The notes under the pieces are model-generated. The model had not been told where the DNA came from. It worked only from the letters and a program-made list of their open reading frames with translations, and ran no database searches. Below, piece by piece: positions 1 to 5,602 of a stretch of DNA of 5,720 bases (position 1 is the stretch's first letter; each line of letters begins with the position of its first letter). The position numbers were made by a program, and so were the translations under genes. Source of the DNA: Bacillota bacterium (GTDB taxonomy: Bacteria > Bacillota > Clostridia > Clostridiales > Caloramatoraceae); contig JAEWEN010000043.1 of the NCBI GenBank assembly GCA_023389275.1, forward strand, positions 1-5,720. Reading direction: 5' to 3'.

Positions 1-22
1 TCGAATCCACCCTACTCCACCA
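1..22 (+). tRNA. 3' end of a tRNA gene, isotype undetermined (cut by window edge)
   Basis: Only the last 22 bases are present. They read as most of the T loop (TCGAAT, positions 1-6), the 3' strand of the T stem (CCACC, 7-11), the 3' strand of the acceptor stem (CTACTCC, 12-18), discriminator A (19) and an encoded CCA tail (20-22). The missing 5' acceptor strand would be close to GGAGTAG. The anticodon lies outside the window, so the amino acid cannot be assigned. Discriminator A argues against tRNA-Trp, which normally has G there. A terminator follows at once, so this is probably the last gene of its transcript. Confidence 0.88.
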
Positions 23-53
23 AAAAGACTTAAGTTTAACTTAAGTCTTTTTT
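23..53 (+). terminator. Rho-independent terminator after the upstream tRNA
   Basis: A 12-bp perfect inverted repeat, AAAAGACTTAAG (23-34) and CTTAAGTCTTTT (40-51), surrounds a 5-base loop, and the run of T continues to 53. It starts directly after the tRNA CCA end. It separates the tRNA transcript from the trp promoter. The A-tract on the 5' side makes it roughly symmetrical, though nothing in the window reads into it from the other side. Confidence 0.85.
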
Positions 54-86
54 ATTATTTAAAAAATAAAAAATTTCCTTTTTAGG

Positions 87-115
87 TTGACTTTTACAAA
101 AATTAAGCATACAAT
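87..115 (+). promoter_or_regulatory. Sigma-A-type promoter of the trpEGD operon
   Basis: The -35 box TTGACT (87-92) and -10 box TACAAT (110-115) each differ from consensus by one base and are separated by exactly 17 bases. Transcription should start near 121-124, just ahead of the T-box structure. No other credible promoter is visible between the tRNA terminator and trpE. The promoter looks unregulated, so control probably falls on the leader RNA. Confidence 0.85.
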
Positions 116-340
116 AGTAAAAAATGAAATATTGATAAACCAGTGATGTGGAGATAACGGTGATATGTGCACTTACAGAGAGTGAGGGGAGCTGAGAGCC
201 TCATAGAACGCAGTACATCAAATGGACCACTGAGGGCGTAGTGAAAAAAAGCAAGTCTTTTTAGTATTCTACGACGTTTGCATACGTAAGTTGCTAGGAA
301 TATGATGGTATTCTGAATAAGTGCAGTTTTACTGTAAAAA

Positions 341-371
341 AAGGTGGCACCGCGGGTAATAGCTCGTCCTT
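341..371 (+). promoter_or_regulatory. T-box antiterminator element
   Basis: The lower helix pairs AAGG (341-344) with CCTT (368-371). A seven-base bulge TGGCACC (345-351) follows, whose first four bases pair with the free acceptor end of uncharged tRNA. The upper helix pairs GCGGG (352-356) with CTCGT (363-367), with two G-U pairs. Bases 361-371 are shared with the 5' arm of the terminator, so the two structures exclude each other. That is the switch. Confidence 0.88.
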
Positions 372-403
372 AACAATATTTTTTGTTATGGGCGGGCTTT
401 TTT
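361..403 (+). terminator. T-box leader attenuator (conditional intrinsic terminator)
   Basis: The 5' arm 361-376 pairs with 383-398 over about 15 base pairs. There are two G-U wobbles (364-395, 367-392), one T-T mismatch (370-389) and a six-base loop (377-382). A run of six T follows (398-403). It should form when tRNA-Trp is charged, ending transcription 35 bases before trpE. Confidence 0.92.
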
Positions 404-422
404 ATTTATATATTTTAATTGT

Positions 423-437
423 AAGGAAGTGAAGGAG
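423..437 (+). promoter_or_regulatory. Two overlapping candidate ribosome binding sites for trpE
   Basis: AAGGAAGTGA (423-432) differs from the ideal AAGGAGGTGA by one base and leaves six bases before the ATG at 439, which is normal spacing. AAGGAG (432-437) is a second match but ends one base before the ATG, too close for normal use. The upstream site is the likelier one. Confidence 0.6.
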
Positions 438-438
438 T

Positions 439-1908
439 ATGATAAAACAATCAATTGATCAAGTGAGAAAACTTGCTGTAGGAAATAAAATTGTTCCTAT
501 AAGTTTAGAAATTTTCTCAGATATTAAAACCCCTATTCAAGTTTTAAAAAACTTTATGGAAAAAAGTAACCGTTATTATTTATTAGAAAGTGTAGAAGGT
601 GGTGAAAAATGGGGGAGATACTCCTTTTTAGGATTTGATCCTAAAATGCAAGTAAAGTGTACTAATGGAAATTTAGAGATTATAGAAGATAATAGTTTTA
701 AAAGTATAAAAACAGAAAATCCAAGTGAAATAATAAGGGAGATTTTATTAAATTACAAATCACCTAAAGTAGATTATCTTCCACCATTTACAGGTGGGTT
801 TGTAGGATATTTTTCATATGACTATATAAAATATGCTGAAAAATCTATAAAGTTTAAATCAAAAGATGATATAGGATTTTGTGATTTAGATCTTATGCTA
901 TTTGATAAGGTAATTGCATTTGATCATTTAAAACAAAAGATAATAATTATTGTAAATGTAGATGCTGAAAATATTGATAAGTCCTATGTAGATGGAGTTA
1001 TTGAAATACAAAAAATAGCAAACATTATAAAAATGAATATGGAATTTTCATATGAAAAGTCAAAATTGTTATCAGAATTTATTCCTGTTTTTGAAGAAAG
1101 TGAGTATTCAAAAAAAGTAGAAAAAATAAAAAATCATATATATGAAGGAGATATATTTCAAGCAGTATTTTCAAATAGACTAGAAGCTGGCTTTGAAGGA
1201 AATCTTTTATCTACCTATAGAGTTTTAAGAACAATGAATCCATCTCCTTATATGTTTTATTTAAATACAGGAGATGTTGAAATTACAGGTGCATCACCTG
1301 AAACATTAATAACTTTAAAAGATGGAGAGTTATCTACTTTCCCGATTGCAGGAACTAGAAAGCGTGGAGAAAGTGAAGCTGAGGATGAGGAAATTATAAA
1401 AGATTTATTAAATGATAAAAAAGAACTTTCTGAGCATAATATGCTAGTTGATCTTTCGAGAAATGACCTTGGAAAAATAAGTGAGTTTAATAGCGTAAAG
1501 GTTGAGGATTATCTTGAAATAATAAGATTTTCCCATGTTATTCATATAGCATCTACTGTAAAAGGAAAAATAAGAAAAGATTTTGATGCATTAGATGCAG
1601 TAAATGCAGTACTTCCAGCAGGTACTTTATCAGGGGCACCTAAAATAAGAGCTTGTGAAATTATTGATGAATTAGAAGGTAATAAAAGAGGTATTTATGG
1701 AGGTGCAATAGGATATATTGATTTTACAGGAAATATGGATCTTTGTATTTCTATTAGAATGACTGTAAAAAAAGATAATAAAGTTTATGTTCAATCAGGA
1801 GCTGGTATTGTTGCAGGAAGTAATCCTCAAAGTGAATACAATGAATGTATAAATAAGGCAAAGGTAATGGTTGAAGCTTTAAAACTTTCTAAGGAGGTTA
1901 GTGAATAA
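439..1908 (+). CDS. trpE: Anthranilate synthase component I
   Basis: This cytoplasmic subunit converts chorismate to anthranilate, using ammonia delivered by TrpG. It is the committed step of tryptophan synthesis. The 489-residue length is normal for the family. LLES (48-51) matches the N-terminal motif that binds tryptophan for feedback inhibition. The chorismate-binding domain fills about 220-480: GDIFQ (237-241), NPSPYMFYL (267-275), GASPETL (284-290), PIAGTRKRG (302-310), EHNMLVDLSRNDLG (332-345), AGTLSGAPKIRA (394-405) and QSGAGIVAGS (452-461). Ala304 in PIAGT separates TrpE from its relative PabB, which usually has Lys there, and the tRNA-Trp leader agrees. The ATG at 439 gives an N-terminus like that of other TrpE proteins. 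The stop overlaps the trpG start by one base (TAATG). Expression should be set by the T-box, and activity probably by tryptophan. Confidence 0.97.
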   Translation: MIKQSIDQVRKLAVGNKIVPISLEIFSDIKTPIQVLKNFMEKSNRYYLLESVEGGEKWGRYSFLGFDPKMQVKCTNGNLEIIEDNSFKSIKTENPSEIIREILLNYKSPKVDYLPPFTGGFVGYFSYDYIKYAEKSIKFKSKDDIGFCDLDLMLFDKVIAFDHLKQKIIIIVNVDAENIDKSYVDGVIEIQKIANIIKMNMEFSYEKSKLLSEFIPVFEESEYSKKVEKIKNHIYEGDIFQAVFSNRLEAGFEGNLLSTYRVLRTMNPSPYMFYLNTGDVEITGASPETLITLKDGELSTFPIAGTRKRGESEAEDEEIIKDLLNDKKELSEHNMLVDLSRNDLGKISEFNSVKVEDYLEIIRFSHVIHIASTVKGKIRKDFDALDAVNAVLPAGTLSGAPKIRACEIIDELEGNKRGIYGGAIGYIDFTGNMDLCISIRMTVKKDNKVYVQSGAGIVAGSNPQSEYNECINKAKVMVEALKLSKEVSE

Positions 1909-2492
1909 TGGTGCTTTTAATAGATAACTATGATAGTTTCTCATATAATCTTTATCAGTTTGTAGGGGGAATAAATCCTAATATAAAGGTTGTTAAAAAT
2001 AATGAGTTAACTATTTCTGAAATAGAAAAGTTAAATCCATCTCACATTATAATATCTCCAGGACCAGGTAGACCAAGTGATGCTGGTATTTGTAAAGACG
2101 TAATAAATCACTTTAAAGACAAAACAAATATTTTAGGTGTATGTTTAGGTCATCAAGCTATATGTGAGGTTTTTGGTGGTAAGGTGGATTATGCAAAAAA
2201 TCTTTTACATGGAGAATCTTCAAGTATTCATATAGCAAATGGTAGTCCTATATTTAAAGGTCTTCCTCCAGTAATAAATGGTGCTAGATACCACTCTTTA
2301 TCTGCAAAAAGAGATACACTTCCAGATGAAATATTAGTAATTGCAGAGGATGATGCTGGAGAAGTTATGGGCATTAAACACTCAAATTACAATATATATG
2401 GAGTTCAATTTCATCCTGAATCTATATTAACAACTAATGGAGAAGTTATTATAGAAAATTTCCTTAAACTAGGAGGTGGGACAAATGATTAA
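1908..2492 (+). CDS. trpG: Anthranilate synthase component II, glutamine amidotransferase subunit
   Basis: This 194-residue class I glutamine amidotransferase hydrolyses glutamine and passes ammonia to TrpE. DNYDSFSYNL (6-15) is the typical N-terminus of TrpG and PabA. PGPGRP (51-56) helps form the oxyanion hole. GVCLGHQ (77-83) carries the catalytic Cys79, and GVQFHPES (165-172) carries His169 and Glu171, completing the triad. HGESS (101-105) and YHSL (128-131) are further family motifs. The ATG overlaps the trpE stop by one base and is preceded by AAGGAGG (1891-1897), so translation is probably coupled to trpE and keeps the subunits near equal amounts. TrpG and PabA cannot be told apart by sequence alone. 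The position between trpE and trpD supports TrpG, but the protein might also serve a PabB elsewhere, as the shared subunit of Bacillus subtilis does. Confidence 0.97.
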   Translation: MVLLIDNYDSFSYNLYQFVGGINPNIKVVKNNELTISEIEKLNPSHIIISPGPGRPSDAGICKDVINHFKDKTNILGVCLGHQAICEVFGGKVDYAKNLLHGESSSIHIANGSPIFKGLPPVINGARYHSLSAKRDTLPDEILVIAEDDAGEVMGIKHSNYNIYGVQFHPESILTTNGEVIIENFLKLGGGTND

Positions 2493-3495
2493 AACAGCTA
2501 TATATGATATTTTAAACGGAAAAGATCTTAGTCTTGAAACTACTAAAAATGTTATGAATCAGATAATGGAAGGAAATGCTACAGACTCTCAAATAGGATC
2601 ATTTTTAACTGCTATGCGTATGAAAGGTGAAACAATAAACGAAATTACAGCTTGTGCTATGGTTATGAGGGAAAAGTGTACAAAGCTAAAGCCAGATTTT
2701 GATGTTTTAGATATAGTAGGCACAGGTGGAGATGAAGCAAATACCTTTAATATATCAACTGTTTCTTCATTTGTAATATCAGCAGGAGGAACTCCAGTTG
2801 CAAAACATGGAAATAGAAGTGTATCAAGTAAATGTGGAAGTGCAGATCTTTTAGAAGCTTTAGGTATAAAAATAGATTTAACTTCAGAGCAAAGTGAAAA
2901 AGTTTTAAAAGAAATAGGGCAGTGTTTTTTGTTTGCACCAACTTATCATTCATCAATGAAATATGCAGCTCCTGTTAGACGTGAGATTTCAGTTCGTACT
3001 ATATTTAATATATTAGGTCCACTTGCAAATCCAGCAGGTGCTAATATGCAGCTTTTAGGGGTTTATAATGAAAATTTAGTTGAGCCTTTAGCAAATGTTC
3101 TTTTAAATTTAGGGGTTAAGCGTGCTATGGTAGTTCATGGTCATGATGGACTTGATGAAATTACACTTTGTTCATCTACTACTATTTGTGAAATATCAAA
3201 TGGAAAACTTAATAGTTTCTTTTTAACACCTGAACAATTAGGATTTGAAAGATGTAAGAAAGAGGATTTAACAGGTGGAGAGCCAGAGGTAAATGCACAA
3301 ATTGCTCTTAATATATTAAATGGAGAAAAAGGGCCTAAAAGAGATATAGTAGTTTTAAATTCAGCAGTATGCTTATATATGTCTAACAACAATGTAACAC
3401 TTAGAGAGTGTGTTAAAATGGCTGAGGATATAATAGATAGTAAAAAAGCACTTAAACAATTAGAAATGTTTAAAGAAGCTTCAAATAGATATTAG
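2485..3495 (+). CDS. trpD: Anthranilate phosphoribosyltransferase
   Basis: The enzyme joins anthranilate to phosphoribosyl pyrophosphate to give phosphoribosyl-anthranilate, the second step of the pathway. The 336-residue protein is full length. A helical N-terminal segment (about 1-65) precedes the catalytic domain. GTGGD (79-83), NIST (89-92) and KHGNR (107-111) bind the phosphoribosyl donor, and DE (224-225) within DGLDE fits the metal-binding pair. RTIFNILGPLANP (171-183) is also typical of the family. I chose the ATG at 2485 over an in-frame GTG at 2476, because the strong AGGAGGTG site (2471-2478) would overlap the GTG but sits six bases before the ATG. The gene overlaps trpG by eight bases, pointing to translational coupling. 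It is the last gene before the terminator at 3519, and no phosphoribosylanthranilate isomerase or later trp gene follows. Confidence 0.96.
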   Translation: MIKTAIYDILNGKDLSLETTKNVMNQIMEGNATDSQIGSFLTAMRMKGETINEITACAMVMREKCTKLKPDFDVLDIVGTGGDEANTFNISTVSSFVISAGGTPVAKHGNRSVSSKCGSADLLEALGIKIDLTSEQSEKVLKEIGQCFLFAPTYHSSMKYAAPVRREISVRTIFNILGPLANPAGANMQLLGVYNENLVEPLANVLLNLGVKRAMVVHGHDGLDEITLCSSTTICEISNGKLNSFFLTPEQLGFERCKKEDLTGGEPEVNAQIALNILNGEKGPKRDIVVLNSAVCLYMSNNNVTLRECVKMAEDIIDSKKALKQLEMFKEASNRY

Positions 3496-3511
3496 TTAAA
3501 TTAATTTAACT
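3494..3511. repeat. 18-bp perfect AT-rich palindrome at the trpD stop codon
   Basis: AGTTAAATTAATTTAACT is its own reverse complement and includes the last two bases of the trpD stop codon. It lies just upstream of the stronger hairpin at 3519. It may be a minor RNA hairpin or simply chance in AT-rich sequence. I see no second copy in the window. Confidence 0.6.
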
Positions 3512-3518
3512 GTATAAG

Positions 3519-3550
3519 TAAGGTAGTCTTTATAGACTGCCTTATTTAAT
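3519..3550 (+). terminator. Intrinsic terminator of the trpEGD operon
   Basis: An 11-bp stem, TAAGGTAGTCT (3519-3529) with AGACTGCCTTA (3534-3544), has one T-G wobble and a four-base loop, and is followed by the T-rich stretch TTTAAT. The T tract is imperfect, but the stem is strong and sits 23 bases after the trpD stop. It separates the trp operon from the promoter at 3564. Confidence 0.8.
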
Positions 3551-3563
3551 ATATTAATTTTGT

Positions 3564-3592
3564 TTGACAAATTAAGGTAGGTGGTATATTAT
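3564..3592 (+). promoter_or_regulatory. Sigma-A-type promoter of the GntR/ABC transporter operon
   Basis: A consensus -35 box TTGACA (3564-3569) is followed after 17 bases by TATTAT (3587-3592), one base off consensus. TATATT (3585-3590) with 15-base spacing is a weaker alternative. The predicted start near 3598-3601 falls inside the inverted repeat at 3589-3616, so a protein bound there would block RNA polymerase. Confidence 0.82.
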
Positions 3593-3616
3593 TGTATTAA
3601 GCACTTAATACAATAA
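3589..3616. promoter_or_regulatory. Perfect 28-bp inverted repeat, probable operator for the downstream GntR-family repressor
   Basis: Two perfect 13-base arms, TTATTGTATTAAG (3589-3601) and CTTAATACAATAA (3604-3616), flank a two-base centre CA. The repeat covers most of the -10 box and the predicted transcription start, and its last two bases are the first two of the AAGGAGGTG ribosome binding site of the next gene. GntR-type regulators bind palindromes as dimers, and YtrA-type members commonly repress their own operons. Its role as an operator is inferred from position and symmetry. It does not resemble a terminator, having no T run. Confidence 0.78.
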
Positions 3617-3631
3617 GGAGGTGTTAGTATA

Positions 3632-3997
3632 ATGATAGAGTTTGATAAAAACAAGCCTATATATATACAGCTTATGAATATACTAAAGTTTGATATAGCA
3701 TCTGGAAAGTTTTCACCTGGAGAAAAATTAAAATCTGTTAGAGAAATGGCTTCTGATTTTAATGTTAATCCTAATACTATGCAAAGAGCACTTGGTGAAC
3801 TTGAAAGAGAAGAACTACTTTATAGTCAAAGAACAAGTGGAAGATTTGTTACGGAAAATAAGGAGATGATTGTGAAAATGAGAAATTCACTTGCAAAGTC
3901 TGAAATAATTTCTCTTAAAGAAAATCTTTTAAAACTTGGATATGATGAAAATGAGATTTTAGATGTAATAACAAAAAGTATAAAGGAGCTGGAATAA
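3632..3997 (+). CDS. GntR-family transcriptional regulator, YtrA subfamily
   Basis: This 121-residue DNA-binding protein has an N-terminal winged helix-turn-helix (about 9-74), opening with the typical PIYIQLMNILKFDIASGKFSPGEKL-like pattern. The recognition helix region includes SVREMASDFNVNPNTMQRAL (35-54), and the wing ends at TSGRFV (68-73). Only a short, mostly helical tail of about 45 residues follows (78-121). There is no room for the ligand-binding domains of the FadR, HutC or MocR groups. That short tail, next to ABC transporter genes, is the hallmark of the YtrA subfamily, whose tail serves mainly in dimer formation. The ATG at 3632 has AAGGAGGTG (3615-3623) eight bases upstream. The inverted repeat at 3589-3616 is the likely autoregulatory site. 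The stop overlaps the next gene by one base (TAATG). Its inducer is unknown. Confidence 0.93.
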   Translation: MIEFDKNKPIYIQLMNILKFDIASGKFSPGEKLKSVREMASDFNVNPNTMQRALGELEREELLYSQRTSGRFVTENKEMIVKMRNSLAKSEIISLKENLLKLGYDENEILDVITKSIKELE

Positions 3998-4695
3998 TGG
4001 ATAACATAGTAGAATTTAAAAGTGTATATAAAAAGTTTGGAGATAAAGAAGCTTTAAAGGGAATAGACCTTAAAATTCCAAAGGGTAAAATAATAGGGCT
4101 TTTAGGACCTAATGGAAGTGGAAAAAGTACTATGATAAAAATTATAAATGGTCTTTTAAACCCTACATCAGGTAAAGTTATTGTAGATGGTAAAGAGCCA
4201 AGTGTAGATACTAAAAAGGTAGTATCATACCTACCAGAGAGAACTTATCTTAGTGACTGGATGAAGGTAAAAGATATATTAAAGTTTTTTAGTGATTTTT
4301 ATAGTGATTTTGATATAGAAAAAGCAAATGAAATGCTAAAAAGCCTTGATATAGATGAAAATCAAAAATTAAAGTCAATGTCTAAAGGAACAAAGGAAAA
4401 GGTTCAGCTTATACTTGTTATGTCAAGAAAAGCAGGTATATATATACTTGATGAGCCTATAGGAGGAGTAGACCCTGCAGCTAGAAGTTATATTTTAAAA
4501 ACAATATTAAAAAACTATTCAGATGAAAGTACCCTTTTAATAGCAACACATCTTATAAGTGAAATAGAAAGTATATGTGATGAAATTATATTTATATCTA
4601 AGGGAAATATAGTTCTTCAAGGAGATACAGAAACTATAAGAGAAGAAAAAGGAAAATCAATAGATGCTTTATTTAGGGAGGAATTTCAATGTTAG
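3997..4695 (+). CDS. ABC transporter ATP-binding protein
   Basis: This 232-residue single ATPase domain should power the permease encoded next. Visible motifs are Walker A GPNGSGKST (37-45), a Q-loop position that reads YLPE (78-81, Glu for Gln), signature MSKGTKEK (128-135), Walker B IYILDEP (148-154, with Asp152 and Glu153), D-loop GGVDP (156-160) and switch His185 in ATHLI. The signature departs from the LSGGQ consensus, but the pattern LSKGxxxK is common in exporters of the ABC-2 and bacitracin-resistance type, so the protein is probably active. The ATG overlaps the regulator stop by one base, with AAAGGAG (3982-3988) upstream. The stop overlaps the permease start by seven bases. The protein has no membrane segment and should work as a dimer at the inner face of the membrane. 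The substrate cannot be inferred. Confidence 0.95.
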   Translation: MDNIVEFKSVYKKFGDKEALKGIDLKIPKGKIIGLLGPNGSGKSTMIKIINGLLNPTSGKVIVDGKEPSVDTKKVVSYLPERTYLSDWMKVKDILKFFSDFYSDFDIEKANEMLKSLDIDENQKLKSMSKGTKEKVQLILVMSRKAGIYILDEPIGGVDPAARSYILKTILKNYSDESTLLIATHLISEIESICDEIIFISKGNIVLQGDTETIREEKGKSIDALFREEFQC

Positions 4696-5489
4696 GTAAG
4701 TTATTAAAATATGAATTTAAAGCAACAGGTAGAACTTTTTTGCCACTTTATTTAGCTATTATAGTAGTAGCATTTATAAATGGATTATTTTTTAAACCAA
4801 GTGGTAATTTAAATAATATGCAAAGTATAGGAATACTGGTTTTAGTTGGTCTTTTTGTTGCAGTTGGAGTTTTAACAATAGTTGTAGCAGTTCAAAGATT
4901 TAACAAAAATCTTTTAGGTGATGAAGGTTATTTAATGTTTACACTTCCTGTTTCATCAAAATCTCTTATACTTTCTAAAACAATAGTATCAACATTTTGG
5001 TGTGTTTTAAGTGGAATAGTGGCTTTTATGTCATGTGTAATTTTAGCTTTAGTGTTATTTTTAAAAACTTCTCCAAGTGGAGTGTTTAAGCAGGTAGACT
5101 GGGAATTAATATGGGAACAGTTTAAAATAATAATTGTAGAAAATAATTTTTTACTACATTCTTTTGAAATTTTACTTTTAATGATAGTTTCATATATGCT
5201 ATTTGTTTTAACAATATATTTATCTCTTTCAGTAGGACAACTACCTAAGTTTAATAATCATAGAAAATTAGTAGGTATAGTAACTTTCTTTGTTGTAAAT
5301 ATAATTATAAATTATATAATAGTTATATTCTTTGGCAATATATCTTTTGAAGTTATATTTGGAAATAGTTCTCTTAATTCTATTTTTAGTAGTGGAATGT
5401 GGATGGGGATTTTAGTAACTATAATAATTAATATAGCTTTGTTCTTTGGAATAAGCTATATACTTGATAAAAGGTTAAATCTAGAGTAA
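4689..5489 (+). CDS. ABC-2-like transporter permease, six predicted membrane helices
   Basis: This 266-residue membrane protein is the probable partner of the preceding ATPase. Hydrophobic segments lie at about 17-35, 47-68, 98-125, 155-181, 194-216 and 236-259, giving six helices. A basic N-terminus (MLGKLLKYEFKATGR) starts the protein. A conserved-looking cytoplasmic stretch, FNKNLLGDEGYLMFTLP (71-87), sits between helices 2 and 3 and is typical of permeases from small Firmicutes ABC modules. The ATG at 4689 lies inside the end of the ATPase gene and has GGGAGGA (4676-4682) six bases upstream, so translation is likely coupled. No peptidase, extracellular-loop or substrate-binding domain is visible. 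Family-level relatives export lipids, peptides or antibiotics, or respond to envelope stress, but the sequence does not choose among these. The operon terminator follows directly. Confidence 0.9.
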   Translation: MLGKLLKYEFKATGRTFLPLYLAIIVVAFINGLFFKPSGNLNNMQSIGILVLVGLFVAVGVLTIVVAVQRFNKNLLGDEGYLMFTLPVSSKSLILSKTIVSTFWCVLSGIVAFMSCVILALVLFLKTSPSGVFKQVDWELIWEQFKIIIVENNFLLHSFEILLLMIVSYMLFVLTIYLSLSVGQLPKFNNHRKLVGIVTFFVVNIIINYIIVIFFGNISFEVIFGNSSLNSIFSSGMWMGILVTIIINIALFFGISYILDKRLNLE

Positions 5490-5522
5490 AAATAAGGCTA
5501 TAAAAATAGCCTTATTTTTTTT
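5488..5522 (+). terminator. Intrinsic terminator of the GntR/ABC operon
   Basis: A perfect stem of about 13 base pairs, 5488-5500 with 5507-5519 around core AAGGCTA/TAGCCTT, encloses a six-base loop and continues into eight T (5515-5522). The 5' arm begins inside the permease stop codon. The A-rich 5' arm makes it potentially two-directional, but no gene faces it from the right on the - strand. Confidence 0.9.
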
Positions 5523-5533
5523 ATATAAAAGTG

Positions 5534-5560
5534 TTGACATAACAAAAGGGAGATGATAAT
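5534..5560 (+). promoter_or_regulatory. Promoter of the downstream tRNA cluster
   Basis: A consensus -35 box TTGACA (5534-5539) is clear. The -10 box is less certain: GATAAT (5555-5560) matches five of six bases but leaves only 15 bases between the boxes, while TAATAT (5557-5562) gives 17 bases with four matches. The terminator immediately upstream and the tRNAs downstream support a separate transcription unit. Confidence 0.7.
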
Positions 5561-5567
5561 ATATATA

Positions 5568-5590
5568 TTGTCAGCAAGAGAGCTGAACAA
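5568..5590 (+). other. Hairpin in the 5' leader of the tRNA transcript
   Basis: TCAGC (5571-5575) pairs with GCTGA (5582-5586) around AAGAGA. After one bulged A (5587), TTG (5568-5570) pairs with CAA (5588-5590). The hairpin lies at or just after the predicted transcription start. It would cap the 5' end of the tRNA precursor, 12 bases before the mature tRNA-Val. No T-box or other known leader motif is visible in it. Function is not known. Confidence 0.45.
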
Positions 5591-5602
5591 AATTAAATAC
5601 AT

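Larger units (their letters stand above)
122..403 (+). promoter_or_regulatory. T-box riboswitch responding to tRNA-Trp, leader of trpEGD
   Basis: This leader RNA senses uncharged tRNA and ends transcription when charged tRNA is plentiful. Stem I runs roughly 140-236. It has a kink-turn-like TGATG (144-148) facing CTGA (230-233) and a short helix GTGG (148-151)/CCAC (227-230). The specifier loop carries the codon TGG (223-225) followed by the usual purine A226. A stem II-region helix pairs CGTAG (237-241) with CTACG (269-273), and a small hairpin just before the antiterminator (322-336) fits stem III. The conserved T-box block lies at 341-371. Its acceptor-binding bulge reads TGGC (345-348), complementary to a GCCA tRNA end, which fits the G discriminator typical of bacterial tRNA-Trp. 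Codon and bulge thus agree on tryptophan. Low charged tRNA-Trp should allow read-through into trpE. Confidence 0.95.

Noticed and set aside
122..403. A trp leader peptide attenuator or TRAP-binding site
   Set aside because: No short open frame with tandem Trp codons and no run of spaced GAG/TAG triplets is visible. The T-box motifs explain the region.
439..1908. PabB (aminodeoxychorismate synthase) as an alternative identity for trpE
   Set aside because: The PIAGT motif has Ala where PabB usually has Lys, the LLES tryptophan-binding motif is present, trpG and trpD follow, and the leader senses tRNA-Trp.
2476..2484. GTG start for trpD three codons upstream of the ATG
   Set aside because: The GTG overlaps the ribosome binding site AGGAGGTG, so it could not be used with it. 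The ATG at 2485 has correct spacing.
2747..2956. 69-codon open frame on the - strand inside trpD
   Set aside because: It is antisense to the conserved catalytic core of trpD, is low-complexity Leu/Phe/His-rich, and has no promoter or convincing ribosome binding site.
3141..3392. 83-codon open frame on the - strand inside trpD
   Set aside because: It is a shadow of trpD with no recognisable domain and no expression signals.
3589..3616. The inverted repeat as an intrinsic terminator
   Set aside because: No T run follows. It is followed directly by a ribosome binding site, and transcription should start within it.
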